Assembly (NCBI GenBank): GCA_002118135.1
Contig: BDIU01000063.1
Coordinates: 124,439-188,438, forward strand
From: Trebouxia sp. TZW2008
Taxonomy: Eukaryota; Chlorophyta; Trebouxiophyceae; Trebouxiales; Trebouxiaceae
Direction of reading: 5' to 3'
Length of the DNA stretch: 64,000 bases
Shown: positions 13,601 to 25,800 of the stretch, piece by piece
Layout of the letters: each line of letters opens with the position of its first letter
Position numbering within the stretch: the stretch's first letter is position 1
The notes under the pieces: generated by a model
Database searches by the model: none
What the model was told of the DNA's origin: nothing
What the model saw: only the letters and a program-made list of their open reading frames with translations
Position numbers and translations under genes: made by a program

Positions 13601-16600
13601 CTTGACGCCCCTGTATGCAGACCGTCACACTGGCCGCACAGCAGGGCAGTGGCAAACTGGCGCCACTCTTTTTACTGCAGTCATCATCACGGTGCACCTG
13701 GAGATCTCGTCTGTCATTGACCACTGGACCTGGCTGCATGCCTTTGCAGTCCTCTTCAGCGTGTGTGAGTCCCTGCCGTGTCTTGTCGAGGGCTTTGTGA
13801 CCTTATGTGTGAGCAGTGGCAAATTGTAGTTTTCTGCAAGCTCTGATTGCTATTTTGGTTTGCTGGCGCTCTTGAGCAGGCAATGTTGATGCTGGCCAAA
13901 AGATGCACCAATTGCGCCCTTGCACACAGATTAATTACAATGTCATTGATGCACAATTACAAATGACAGGAGTGTGTGTCTCCCTCATGTCGTTTCATTG
14001 CGCATTCAATATGTACCCAGTGGGTTGCTATACACGCATGCACATTTGCTGATATGTCTGCCTGCACTTCCAGTTGCTGGTGTCTTGCCCCTGTTTGCAG
14101 CTGGCCCTGCCTCTGCATGCCAAAAACTCTCAAAATTCACCATTCTATGAGCAGTGCAAGCTGAAATCTCTGTTTTGTGTACATGCAGTCATTTGGTTTG
14201 TGTACATGCTGATCTACGGGGTATTTCCCCAGAACCTGTCTCAGGGCATCTTCCACCTCTTCCAGGAGATCATGGCCACCAGCGCCACCTTCTGGCTGCT
14301 CATCCTCATGGCCCCTGTTGCCTGTGTGCTGCCTGGCTACCTCTGGCGCCAGTTCAGAACGTGAGTGCCTGCAAGTTTGCAATCTGCTGCCTAGCATACA
14401 GGCTTTGCGCACACTTGATCACAACGTCCCACCCTTTTGCAATACATGCAAGCAGTCACACCAGATTTTGCTGCTTGTTGCTGAGTCTCCTGTTGTATGA
14501 TGATCAAAGTTTGTGGCCAGCTGACGAGCTGATGCTTGAGTCAGCATAGGCTTTTGGCAGCTGGTTGAACTGAGCAGGGTGTAGCATACTTGATCAAGCA
14601 ACCCTTGGCTCAAGCACCATGCAGTCTTGAGTCTCGTGGTAATGCTGACTCGTGTGGTGTTGTGGTGTTGCAGGCAGATTTGGCCGGATGACAAGAGGGT
14701 GGTGCAGGAGATGCAAGTGCGCATGCAGCGTGGGGAGCTGGCCAGGGTCAAATCTCTGCATCCCCATGGGGGACCCCTGTCAGACAAGCTCATGCGCCCC
14801 ACCCCCCTCCGCCTGGAACGTCCCAGCTTCATCAACTCAGGTCTGCTGCACATTGCATTGAAACACAGTACACAGATGACCGGCCTGTCCACACGTCGCT
14901 GTGAGGAAACTGATATGCGTGAAATCACTTTTGGCTGTGACAACCCATGCGCCCCACCCTCCTGTGTCTGAAGTGCCCCATCTTCATCCAATCAGGTCTG
15001 CCTCACACTGCATTGGGGTACATCTTTGCACAAGCCAGCGTTTGCATTGTCGAAGGCATGTCAGACAAGCATTGCAAATGTCTCGGGCTGTTGCAGCGAT
15101 GAGCGCCATTGCACGATACAAGATATGTACAAGTCTGATCATGAACAACAGTCATAGCAGGGTGTTTGCACATAGCTCTGCATGCTCAGCGACAAATTTG
15201 ATAACACATGCCACAAGCAAAAATTGGGAGCTCAAAAGCTATCTGCAAGGTGCTAGGCCATTAGCGCATGATCACCTTTCACAATATATCAAATAGAACA
15301 CCTGCATGTGTTTGTTTACAATTGGTGCTGTTCAACCATACATGCATCATCAATCAAGGTCAGTAATCATTCATCTGCGTCACTGCTTCTCAACTGCTCA
15401 CAGCGCATTGTGTGTGCAGGCTATGTACCTCAGGACAAGCCAGGAGCATCTGGCTACTTCACGCCGCGCTCCTCTGCTCTGTACGCTAATGACTGCTTCG
15501 ACCATGCTGACTGCACCTCACGCAACCCAGTCATGTCTCAGCTGAACGGCGAGCTGCGGCGCAACCCCTTCAGGCACCGCACTGCCCGCAAGCTGCACAC
15601 CCACTTCAGGGTGCGCTCAACATCACAAAGTCCCAGGATGCAGCCTGCTTGCATTGCACAAGCTTGTGTGTGAAGCCTCTGTGCTGCCTGTGCTGCTGAA
15701 TGGAGACAATCTGTTTGCCTGACGGGCTTCTGGCAAGGGCTGCAGAATCAAGTGTCTTCTGAGTCCTCTCTTTTGATTGGAGAGCATTTTGTGTCGATGC
15801 AACCTGCTTGGGTTTGCTCCATGCTGAGCATTCTGTATGCCTTCTGACAAACGTGTCAGCAGAGCCATCAAGGGCTATACTCAGTAGCATTGGGCTGAAT
15901 TAAGTTGCTGCGACTGTGGGTGTTACAGGGCAAGGAGGCAGGGGAGGGTGAGAAGGGGACTCCCCACAGCAGAATGCGCCCCCCCTCGGCCTCAAAGGTA
16001 CTCCCTGCCCAGCCTGACTCAGACCTGCTGCTGTTCCCCCCCCAGGTGTGCAGTGCTACAGCCTGCCCAACACCACATCCCTGCACTGCCTCTTTGGTTG
16101 TGGTCCTTGCTTGGTCTGGTCATGCCCATGGCTGTACAGTTTGGTCCAACTTTGGTTGGCTTTTTGTTTGGTGTTGATGGAGCCTGTTCTGTTGTTGCTG
16201 TGTTGTGTTTCCACGTGGACTGCCTGATCTTGTTCTTGCATGTACGTCAGCAGGGCAATTGTTTGTTTTGCTGAGGGCATTGCAGCTTCATGCCTGCCGT
16301 GTCTGCTGTTGCAGTGATCCTGGTCACTATCTTGGCATCATCAATGCTGCTGAACATGCAGGGTCATGGCAAGACAGTGTCTATTGCAGCTGAAGCCAAG
16401 ATCAGCGCCCAGAGGTCAGCTGCACAGACAGCCCCTGCGGCTGACTCAGTGAAGGCCTTCAGCCCTGAAGGGCAGCCTCAACTGCCCCGCCCTGTCAGAA
16501 CAGCCATTCCCATGAGCGTTGGCAGCGGACCCCTGCCTACCCCCCATGCTGTACCCCACCAGAGCCCCCCAGTCACCTGCACAGCTGCCATTGCAGCTGC

Positions 16601-16862
16601 TGTCCAGACCTCTCGGGACTCAAGCAGCTCATCTAGCAGCTCATCTGCCGGGAACCAGTCAGGGGATGGATCAGTCAGGGGCTCTGAAGTGTCATACTCT
16701 CATGTGACGCCATACATGGCACCAGCAGAAGATGAAAGCCAGATCAGCGGCCCTGCCACTGCTAGCACTCCTCTCATTGGTGGTGGCAATGATGTCAGTG
16801 CACCAGCCAGCAGGACAAGGCCATCTAGAAGAAATCAGCAACCAGGCCCAGATCAAGTCTAG
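4668..16862 (+). CDS. P4-type ATPase (aminophospholipid flippase, ALA/DRS2 family)
   Basis: Twenty-two exons join in phase: 4668-4837, 4935-5000, 5102-5273, 5437-5628, 6132-6323, 6716-6873, 7415-7652, 8106-8245, 8733-8908, 9386-9639, 9957-10114, 10590-10794, 11181-11462, 11925-12075, 12361-12585, 12889-12993, 13489-13764, 14189-14360, 14674-14840, 15420-15610, 15929-16045 (or -15997), 16362-16862. The product is about 1,435 aa. P4-ATPases move phospholipids to the cytosolic leaflet and normally need a CDC50 beta subunit, which is not in this window. Visible landmarks are the N-terminal [12 protein letters not shown], the actuator motif DGES (174-177), PISL in TM4 (353-356), the phosphorylated Asp in DKTGT (about 407), [12 protein letters not shown] in the nucleotide domain, [12 protein letters not shown], and [13 protein letters not shown] (837-849). 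PISL in place of a cation-binding motif is typical of the P4 class. The last about 165 residues are S/P/T-rich and have no family counterpart. Degenerate copies of exons 12, 17 and 19 lie in adjoining introns. Confidence 0.95.
9076..9150. repeat. CAGG/CAGA microsatellite in flippase intron 9
   Basis: Two adjoining tracts of GCAG and ACAG tetranucleotides lie wholly inside an intron. They are simple-sequence repeats and no function is implied. Confidence 0.85.
10443..10930 (+). repeat. Decayed copies of flippase exon 12 edges on both sides of the exon
   Basis: At about 10443-10487 the sequence repeats the acceptor and first about 40 bases of exon 12, but with changes that break the frame. At about 10880-10929 it repeats the last about 50 bases of exon 12, encoding [16 protein letters not shown], followed by a GTGGGG donor-like sequence. 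The real exon is 10590-10794. The copies are direct, so this is local tandem duplication of exon ends. Confidence 0.85.
13328..13525 (+). repeat. Triple copy of the exon 17 acceptor edge (flippase)
   Basis: Three direct units about 75-80 bp apart begin near 13328, 13399 and 13478. Each carries a version of CAAGCAGGGCCTCA; the last two also carry the CAG|GTCTG acceptor, and only the last (real exon 13489-13764) keeps the reading frame. Confidence 0.85.
14939..15015 (+). repeat. Decayed copy of the flippase exon 19 donor edge
   Basis: This segment repeats about 70 bases across the end of exon 19 and the start of its intron (14789-14860). Both have ATGCGCCCCACCC, then CATC, then TCAGGTCTGC, then a matching intron stretch. 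The copy has indels and lies about 150 bp downstream of the original. Confidence 0.85.
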
Positions 16863-17286
16863 GCTTGTCTGCATCTGAAGTATCTGTGTAGTGACTTATG
16901 ATTTGCGTTGACCATGCTTGCAGCAACTGAATGATACATGCAACTGTGCTTTGACAGAACACTGCTGCATTATTGTTGAGCAATTCATTACAGATTACCT
17001 GTGACAGACCCCAGTACACATCACACAAGGACATATGCACAAACTCCAACATCTGCATGGTGTTCAACATGCAGTGTAATGCACAGCAACTTTTGGACTC
17101 ATTTTCATGGCTTGTGCTGAAGCTGCTGCTTCAACGCTGCAAGACTGTGGTAGCACAATTGCCCACATTCTGAAGACACACTGGATGATTTCTGGAACAG
17201 TGAAGACCTAAGACTGATTTCTGGAACAGTGAAGACCTAAGACTGTTTCAGACATGCATGCTTGCCCTGAAATGGCAAGCATCAAG
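16863..17286. other. Convergent 3' intergenic region with a short tandem repeat
   Basis: This is the gap between the stop codons of the flippase (+) and the BBOF1-like gene (-). It should hold both 3' UTRs. It contains one perfect or near-perfect tandem duplication of about 28 bp (TTTCTGGAACAGTGAAGACC twice, 17187-17244). I see no gene. Confidence 0.6.
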
Positions 17287-20200
17287 CTACACTAGCTGAG
17301 CAGGGCCAGCTTCTGTATGCAACCCTTGCAGATCAGCACTGCTGTCCTCAACGACATCAAAAGAGTGGCCTGGCAGATTTGCGTAGTACATCTGCTGAGA
17401 CTGGTTGTTGATCTTGGCAAACAGCAGCCTCAGTACTCTTTCCCTATCCTCCCACTTCAACTCCTGAAGCAAATTCGTTCTTGCAGATTCAGGTCAGGTC
17501 TGTTTCTCAAAGTTGCCTTTGCGATTGTCCCACGTGAAACTGACTGGCGCTGTAACAGAAAATCTCAAGACAATCACAGCATCGTCAAGAACAGAATTCT
17601 CAAACTCTGCTGCAAGCTGCACCTAGATGTTGGAGAGGATCAAGCAGTTACACGGAGAGAATCTGTCACTGTGAAAGAAGACTGTACCTTGATGTCAACT
17701 TTGTGGCCAGGGGGCGGAAGGGCGGGCAAGGCTCCCTTGGGCTGGCCTGACACATTCTCCTTCTCAATGCGATCCCTCACCTATGCATGCATACAGCACT
17801 GTATCAGCTGCTTGACATGTATAGGTGGTTGAACAGACAGAAAGCAACGAAAGATCATGTCTGAGTCCGTCAAGGCATTGCAGCCACAAACTCATGCCCA
17901 GATATTTGTGTCCCAGGCAACTCGACATGCAATGACCTGAAGACTACAAGTTGGCAAGCCAGACTGAGCACCCGAAAGACTGCTTGGGCAACTTGCCATG
18001 GTCAGAAAACCAGCCCATTGCTGACATTATGGAATATGTTTTCTCATGGCTTCTAGCATATCACAGGGCATGAAACATCGTGCTTGCACTTCTCCCCATA
18101 CATGATGCAGGCAGTGAGCGCACCTCTTTCAGGCTAGACACAAGGAAGGTCTCCACGTCACTTCGCTGCAACAGCACCTCCTGTGCAAGCCGCTTGATGT
18201 TCTTCAGCTCCTGAGCCTTCAACCTGCATCATGCACTCCTTGATACCAGCATCACATCGTCTGAATCATGCATTCCCTTGTGCCAGCATCGGGCACCGCA
18301 AGCAGCCAGCAGCATGACACAGATGTGCAGTTTCTGAAGCTTCTGATGTGACATCAAGTTTGAGCTATGTTGACCATGCAAAGCCCATTGCTTCTACCTG
18401 CTCCCCAACAGCTACACCATCATACAGATTATCAATTGGCATGCAATCTATGAGCTCGTGGCATTCTGCCACAATCATGAAGCGTCACAGCATACTGACA
18501 GTGATGTTGAGCTGTCAGACAAGAGTGTAAGCAGCAGCAGTTGCGAAGTGCCTGCTGCAGCCATCACATGACATCCCTAACGCAGTATGCTGTCCAAGGG
18601 CAAGGTACTTAATGCCATCAGAGCGTCACCTGCGATTGTAGGCAATGCCAGATTTGGCTAAGGCACTTGAAATGTGCAAAGGCAGGCACAGACTTGGTGA
18701 GGCGGTTGGTGCAACAGAAAGTTGTAAGTGCAAAAGACAGGCGCTGACTTGGTGAGGCGCTTGAGGGAGTTGGACTCAGCCTCAGCATCAGCCAGCTGCT
18801 GGCCTGACTTCTGCATCAGCATGTGGCGCTCTGCATTGAAGTCTGTGAGGGCCTGCTGCAAGCTGCGCTCCAGGGCTGCTATTTTCTGCTGCCCTTCCCG
18901 CCCCTCTCGGGCCTGCAAAGAAACAGGAGAGTTCTTCAAAGCAGATAAAATAAAAGTCTGCAAAAGCAAACATGTGAACAAGCAAAGCGAACAAAGCGTA
19001 CAAAAGTTAAAAATACGGAGGAGTCCAAAAGCAAATGCAAAGCAATGTCAACAGTGTTAGGCATCATACATAATGTGAACATTCAACGGATCGCCATACA
19101 GCACCTCAACAAATCAAACCATGCTGATAAGACGAGTTTTGCAAAGCTTGCGAGCTGCAAAGCTTGGCCAAGCAATCACTTGCATCTATTGCCCTGTGTT
19201 TGTGGTGTCACATCAAGGGTCTTGCCCTGCACCAAACTAGCTACATAGTGCTGCATCATGTCATATGCTTTAGTGAAGCAGGTTTGAGATGTCTGCACCA
19301 GAACAGCTGAATGTACCTGCATGGTGCAGCGCTTGGCGTACTGCTGCTCCATCTCCCGCTTCATCTGGACCTCACTTGCCAACCGCTGCCGCTCAGAGCT
19401 CAGCTTCTTCACCTCAGAATCCAAATCAGTTGACGCCTGCAATAACAACATCATCAACCAGTGTAGCATTGGCTTCGTCTTCTCAGAGGACCATATATGA
19501 GTACAGCAAAGATGAGGTTTTGTGATTCTGTAGGGCATTATTTCAGCACCCAAAACAGGTAGGATTGCAGACAAAGTGGGTTGCTGAGATGATGGTTCTA
19601 TTGTGCAGGGTCAGGTTCAAATTGCTGAAGGTGTCCTATCAACTGTGTTGCAGCAGTCTCAACCTTTCTGCATTTACTCACCGCCAGTCTTACAGTTGGT
19701 GCCAGTCAAGAGAGTGATCATGCAAAACGGTCTCCTCTGGCTGTATAGTGACTCTTGCGCAATCTTACATGGCCAAATTTTACATGTCTGTCACAAAAGT
19801 TGCATTGCCCCACACAGATTGCAAACATGAGGAGCACAACTGACATTTATTGCATCACATGCTGGCTGCCTGCTTCACGCATCCGGCCAAAGAAACGCTT
19901 GTCTGTTTTGCTGACAAAGCCACACTGAACAGGCATAAACAAGATCACAGCAGTAACGCATCCACCCACTGAATGAATTGGAGCTGTTATTCCGTTAAAA
20001 GATATATTTTGAGATAATGATAGATATAACAATGGAAATTTAAAGGAGTCAGTTAGCCATGATTTATATAATCGTAGATATAATAACAGATATGTAAAGG
20101 CTGTACTGAGCTGCTTACCTCAATGTGGATTCGCAACTCTTCCTGCAAGCTGCGGTTCTGCTGCATGATGCGCTTGGTCCCTGCGTCCATGCGCAGATGC

Positions 20201-22491
20201 ACATCTTCTTCTCCAGCCCGCCTTACTTCTTCCAGCTTGGCTTCATACTCCTTCCTCACCCTCTGGCTGGTGTTTGTGAACTGCTGCTCCGCCTCTTGCA
20301 TCTGCAACAAACGTGAGCCACTTCTACATGCATAGACATGCCAGCAAAGTCTTGCTGGTAGTGAAATGCTTTCCTGCCTGATGCATCTGCATCAGGCAAA
20401 GGCTACTTGCATGTGGCACCAAACCTCTATCAATATGATTTTGCAAAAGTGCTTGAGAAAGCCATCGACAGCAAGCAGGGGCAGCCAGCGGTGCAGGGAC
20501 ATGCCAGTCAAGACTTGCTGGGAGTGCTCTAAAGGGCATTGCTGCTGAAAGGCCTGAATTATCAGCCAGCGTCACACAGGGTCCTTGAAGCTTGGGATGG
20601 CCCTGTTGGGATCTGAAAAGGCGACAGTTGGCCCCAAACCCAGAGCTGTGAGTGGCGTTTCAAGCCTGCTGACTCAAAGTTGCTGCTTGCATTGGCAGAT
20701 ATACTGTTTGACTGCCCTCCTGTTTGGTGCTGCCTACAATTGACAGCTCATGCTGCATTGCTGATGTTGCACGTTCAATTGCTCAAGACAGTATGAGCAC
20801 AAAATGAAGCAAGACATAGCCTTTCACTGCTGCAAGTGCTGGCTGCTGTTGGTCCCTGGTCAAATTTGTGTACTTTGCTGCTGCTGACAAATTGCTGGCT
20901 GCCGCTGCTGCTCAAATCTGTGACCTCTGGCCAGCAGATAAGCGTCTATGCGCTGTTCAAAACTTTGCCTGAGGGCAAGCTGTGTGCCACAAGACATGGG
21001 CTGCATAAGTGGACAAAGCTGATCTGTCTCTGCATGGGCTCTGCATGATCAATTTGAGCTGAAAACGCTGAGCTGGCCATCCCAGCAAAGTCGAGTGTGG
21101 TGAGTTGGCTCCATTGTCTTATCAGATGTTTCCTCGTTCAGCAGGTTGATCAAGCTGTGTCCACAATACACCATTTGCATATGAATCTCCTGAATTTGCT
21201 GCTGACTGCCGACAAAGCTGGCAGGGGAACAACAGCATGGTGAGATGGCTTCATTGTGACTGACTGTCTTAACAGAGCCAATAGCTTAATCTTGCTGTGT
21301 TCATCACAAGCTGGGTTCTCCTGAACGTGCTGCTGATTGCTGATAAGGCTGACAAAGGCATACGACACCTGCTCTATGGTGTCAGCCCTAAGCTTTCCTG
21401 ATCTCAGCATTCAGCTTCACCACCTCCTCTTGCAAAACAACCTTCCTCTGCTTGTACTTGAGCATGTACTGCTGATTGCTGACAAGGCTGATACGACAAT
21501 GCTGCAACACGACAACAGCATGCATACCTGCCCTGTTGTGTCAGCCCTGAGCTTTGCACCCTCAACATTCAGCTCGGCCACCTCCTCTTCCAACACCTCC
21601 TTCTTCGCTTGTACTCCAGCACGTACTGCTGATTGCTGACAAGGCTAACAATTCTGGCTCGCAATTGCTGGCAAGGCTGACAAAGCCGGTAACATGACAA
21701 CAGCATGCCACACCTGCTCTGTTGTGTCAGCTCTAAGCTTTGCAACGTCAGCGTTCAGCTTGGCCACCTCCTCCTCTAAAACCTCTTTTCTCTGCTTATA
21801 CTCCAACACCGCCGCGAGCTGCTCCTTGACCGATGCCAGCTCTGCCTTTGACTCATCCACTCTGCGCTCAGCATCTGCTGCAGCTACCGCCCTGGCTTCT
21901 GCAGTAGCCTGCTTGGCAGCTGCTACCTGTGCGGCTGCATTGGCACTGACCTGACAGCCACAATGAGCATCCCCTCAGCTGAAGACGCCATGGCAGAGCT
22001 GGATGGATCAGAAACAGCTTTCACATGGTCGCGGTGGAGGTGGCAGAGCTGAGTGAACCGCATAGGAATGTCACATGATCACAAGCTCTATAGCGTCGCA
22101 CCCTGAAGTGGTGCCAGCTGCATCAGCAGGAGGAGGTTGGCTCACCTCGTCCATTTTGGCATGCAATGAACTAATTTCTTCATCCTTGGCGAGAATCTCA
22201 TGCCGCAGGAACTCTGTCACCTCAAAATTGTCTCTCAAACTGACTTCATGCTGGTCTTGTAACTGCCTGTTCTCCTCAAGAAGCTCTTGATACCTTACTT
22301 GCTGTTCTGCCAAAGCCACTTGTTGTCTCTGTACACTGCACAAGGCATGGACGTAAGCTTTCACCTTTTGTGTGCTGAGAAGGCAAATTGTTGTGACGAA
22401 CTTACTCAGCTAGCATCACAAACTGAGTTGTGGAAAGACCAGCAGGGTGCTCGGGCGCAGCCATGTCGGATGCACCCGCTTTGGGCGGCAT
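17287..22491 (-). CDS. Coiled-coil protein, likely BBOF1/CCDC176-like basal-body protein
   Basis: Nine exons on the minus strand join in phase: 22491-22406, 22335-22146, 21950-21714, 20301-20119, 19436-19317, 18912-18749, 18223-18124, 17780-17688, 17463-17287 (449 aa). Almost all of residues 30-370 is heptad-like, E/Q/K/R-rich coiled coil. Marker stretches are DNFEVTEFLRHEILAKDEEI near residue 70, QRSDVETFLVSSLKE near 355, and WEDRERVLRLLFAKIN close to the C-terminus. In my recollection the layout (RHEI near the N-terminus, QRxxVExF, then a C-terminal WE..ERVLR.LFAK) resembles BBOF1, which binds basal bodies and axonemes and orients cilia. No enzyme motif is present. A short extra exon near 17510-17560 is possible but does not fit in phase. 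The start is the first of two in-frame ATGs. Damaged copies of exons 3 and 6 lie next to them. The coiled-coil nature is clear; the BBOF1 assignment is moderate. Confidence 0.6.
18664..18760 (-). repeat. Duplicated donor edge of exon 6 (BBOF1-like gene)
   Basis: The end of exon 6 with its donor (18749/18748) and about 40 intron bases recur about 60 bp further into the intron, at about 18664-18715. The shared core on the plus strand is GACTTGGTGAGGCG. It is a single extra, degenerate copy. Confidence 0.7.
21370..21720 (-). repeat. Two broken copies of exon 3 (BBOF1-like gene)
   Basis: Downstream of exon 3 (21950-21714) its last about 110 bases appear twice more, at about 21640-21530 and 21485-21375. 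Both copies still resemble EEEVAKLNA and LRADTTEQ followed by a GT donor. The first copy carries a 1-base deletion and the second an insertion that creates a TAG. Neither could replace exon 3 in frame, so they are relics. Confidence 0.9.
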
Positions 22492-22894
22492 CGGTACAAT
22501 GCCCCTCGTGCAGATCGGGATTGCGCAAAGCAGCGGCGACCTCAACACATGTACTGAAGCTGCTGCAGGGCGGCAAAAAAACTGCTCCAGGCCTGGTCAG
22601 GATTCAAAAGTACAGTCTGTGCGTGTTGGACGTGGCCTACACCGTCAAAGACGGCGTAACTCAAAAATACTCACAAGACCTCTTTCCTCCCCTTGTGCCG
22701 GTTAGAGAAACCATGGATGCGCAGGCTCACAGAAGGGCTTGTCAACGTTATGATGACTGACGATTTTGCCTTTTTAACGTCAGAGGTCCATTTACGCCGA
22801 ATGCTGCGAGGAAAGCGCAAATGTTGCCACTGTGAGACACCAGCTGAGTGATCGAAACAGTGCTTGCGCACAGAGTCATGAGCAGTAAGACATC
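22492..22894. promoter_or_regulatory. Divergent intergenic region, BBOF1-like gene and S9 peptidase
   Basis: This 403-bp gap separates two head-to-head start codons and must carry both 5' UTRs and promoters. No specific element is recognised. Confidence 0.4.
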
Positions 22895-25800
22895 ATGAGC
22901 GTCAGGAATCTGTCAATTTGGCGGCTGCCAAGAGCGCTGCTACCGTCTCTCGGCAGGTCCTTCAGCCAACCTCAAGCTTCGCTTTATGCCGGTCTGTCAC
23001 CTTGGTGGACATCAAGGCAGCAATACCCGCCTTGTCCCGCGCAAAGGCCGCATCAGCGTGCAAGCGGAGACAAGGCATGGACGGACGCATACCAGTAAGC
23101 CTCGTGTATTTGACCACTGCACAGAAAGACTCTGCATATAGTTGAGTCTAACTGTTTCTATAGATGGATGGAAGATGATAGCAGGGACTTCAGACAGCAT
23201 CTGGCTGATGAACAGTGGTATGCCAGACACCATCTCAAGAGGCTTGGCAACACGCAACAGCAACTTCGGGAGGAAATGCTGGACAGCACTGAAACTCACA
23301 CGGTGACTAAGCAATATTATAGCTCAAACCACATCTACACTCTGTCTGTATGCTGACAGCTCCTATAGTTGTGACACTGTATGTCCTCAGCTTAAGCATG
23401 TCTTGTGCACCAGGAACCATAGCGTATGCTGATATAAACTGTGATTGGATGCAGTCAACACATTCAGAGCGCTGGGATCCTTACAGCTATCACACTCAAC
23501 AATCTGCAGCAAGTCCGCTGGCCAAATACCTGCGTACAACCGCTGAAGGTCAAGAACAGGTTGTGCTTGACGTCAATCAGGTGGAAGCAAAAAGCGGCTT
23601 TGTCGGTATTGGCCAAATCAAGCTGTCACCAGATCAGCAAATGGTGGCATACACTGTGGACACTGCCAATGGTAGTGAAGCCTATGAAACACAGGTGCAG
23701 TCAATTGCAGGTGCTCAGCTTAATCACCCTTCCGATCCATTTCACTGCAATTGACATAGACTGACATGCGTATTTGTAACACATAGGCAGTCACAATCAC
23801 TCAGGATCACCAATTCACTTCACTGCCCTGCTGAAATGCATGATTGCAAGTATCCTGTGTTGAGCAATATCAAGCAAGCTGTCCAAATGTGTTACCTATC
23901 CATGAAAGCCTGGATCTGCAAATATGCAATCATTAGCTTGTATCGGCCTGCATCTTCAGTCATGGCGTCTGTTGTCGATGCATTCACCCAGGCGCTCCTG
24001 ACCATCCACCTTGACATTGCATCAGACATACCTTGCCATTCAGATTTATCTCTTCATGTGAAAGGTGTAAATTTAACACTGTCAATATATGTACAGATAT
24101 GTAGTGATACATGATTTGTTGTCTCAACAAACTCTTGATTTTGAAAGTATTTTGACCAAAAACGATGTCTTGTGATGGCTGCAGAGCCAGCCGAAAGGCT
24201 TGACAGGCTTCTGAATGTTGTCAGCGTGGAGTGGGCTGGCAATGCAGCCTTGGTGTACACAACACCTGATGCTCATGGACGGCCATTTCAGGTACTGATA
24301 GCAGACTGGACCTCAGACACCTATATCTGATCAAAGTATCTATCCGGGTCTCATCCAAGGGATTGAAGAACAAGGTGGGGTTGATGGTTTCAGGGTCTTG
24401 GGGATTTTGCCAGTCAGACAAAGACAAATTCTCAACCCCTGAACCTACATCCCAAATGCGGTTTTGCATCTCGTTGTGTACTATGATACGATATGTGTGA
24501 CTGAGGAAGACCAAGTCAGCACACACTGTTGTAAAGCCTCAACCATGCAAGCCAACCATGTAGACTGAGTCTTCTGCTTCATATCATGTCTGTATGTCAT
24601 GCGCTGTTGTGAGCATTGTCCAGTATCCAGAAGTGCTTTCAAGCTGAACTTGCCTCTCAAGGAGCGCTGGCAGGTTGCGTTTGCAGCAGCATTGGTGCAT
24701 GTGGCGGGCAAGTCAGCATAATGTGGCCGTCGATCCCTGCATGAACACAATACTGATGCCCAAGGCAATGAATCTCTAATGCAGTTGGTGATGTGAGTCA
24801 CTCTGAGTATCTGCTTTTGGGAAGCCTGCACAAACGCAAAAGGGGCTTCAATGCTGCAGGTCATGCTGCATCGAAGAGGGGCGTCTCAACAGGAAGATGT
24901 TTGCATCCTGTATGAAGACAATGCAGCATGCTTCTTGGAGCTGGCTACAACTCTTGATGGTGAATTTGTGACCATCAATTCCAGCTCAAAGACATCTTCA
25001 GAGGTGATGTTTTGGGTCACAGCTACCAAACAACGCCTCTTTTCCTTCAGCTTTCTCACCCTGCATTTCAGACGCTGCAAGACAACCAGAATGCCTTAAA
25101 TATTGCTGATATCATCGATTTTCTCACCTTGCATCTCAGACTTTGCAAGACAACCAGAAAGGCACACATATTGCTGTCATCATCCACGCAAAAATGTATT
25201 GCTCAATCAAAGCGCACAGAACGCTGCATTGACCAGAACGCTGCATTGACCAGAACTCTTATGCAACATACAGATTGGAGGCCAAAAGGCTATTGCCTAT
25301 CATCTGCCTGCATGCAACAGGGTTGAAATGATGGTGTCAAATTGCAGGTACATCTGCTACGCTGCAGCAATCCTTCTGGACCCTTGACCCTTGTGCAGCA
25401 GCGCATCCCAGGGCTAGAATACTTTGTAGCCCATTCCAAGGATCAGCTGTTCATTCTGACCAATGCACATGGAGCAGCAAACTATCAGCTAATGACGGCA
25501 CCTGTGCCAGCACCTGGCATGCAAAATTGGCAGTCATTGGTTCCAGAAAGGCCAGATGTTGCTGTAGCTGACTTACAGGTGTACGCCAGTAAGGCTGTGC
25601 TGTATAAAAGATATTATGGTCAACCTGCTGTCTCGGTGCTGGACCTTGAGAATGCTTCCCTGAGTGTTGCAACAGGAGCACAGCAGCAGCAACAGCAGCA
25701 GCAGCAGCGTCATGAAAGCAGCAATGGTGTTGTGACAGACAGACAGTCATCTGCCAAAGTACAGCATCAACAGCAATGCCAGCAACTGAATCTGCGCAAG

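Noticed and set aside
16290..16361. Start of the last flippase exon at 16290 or 16315
   Set aside because: Only an acceptor at 16360-16361 agrees in phase with the preceding exon; the upstream part has intron-like composition.
21370..21640. Copies of BBOF1-like exon 3 as extra coding exons
   Set aside because: One has a base deletion and the other an insertion with a stop, so including them would break the frame.
24121..24184. A separate small exon between 23710 and 24185 in the peptidase gene
   Set aside because: Ending exon 3 at 23710 joins in phase to 24185 and gives a continuous family-like sequence, so no extra exon is needed.
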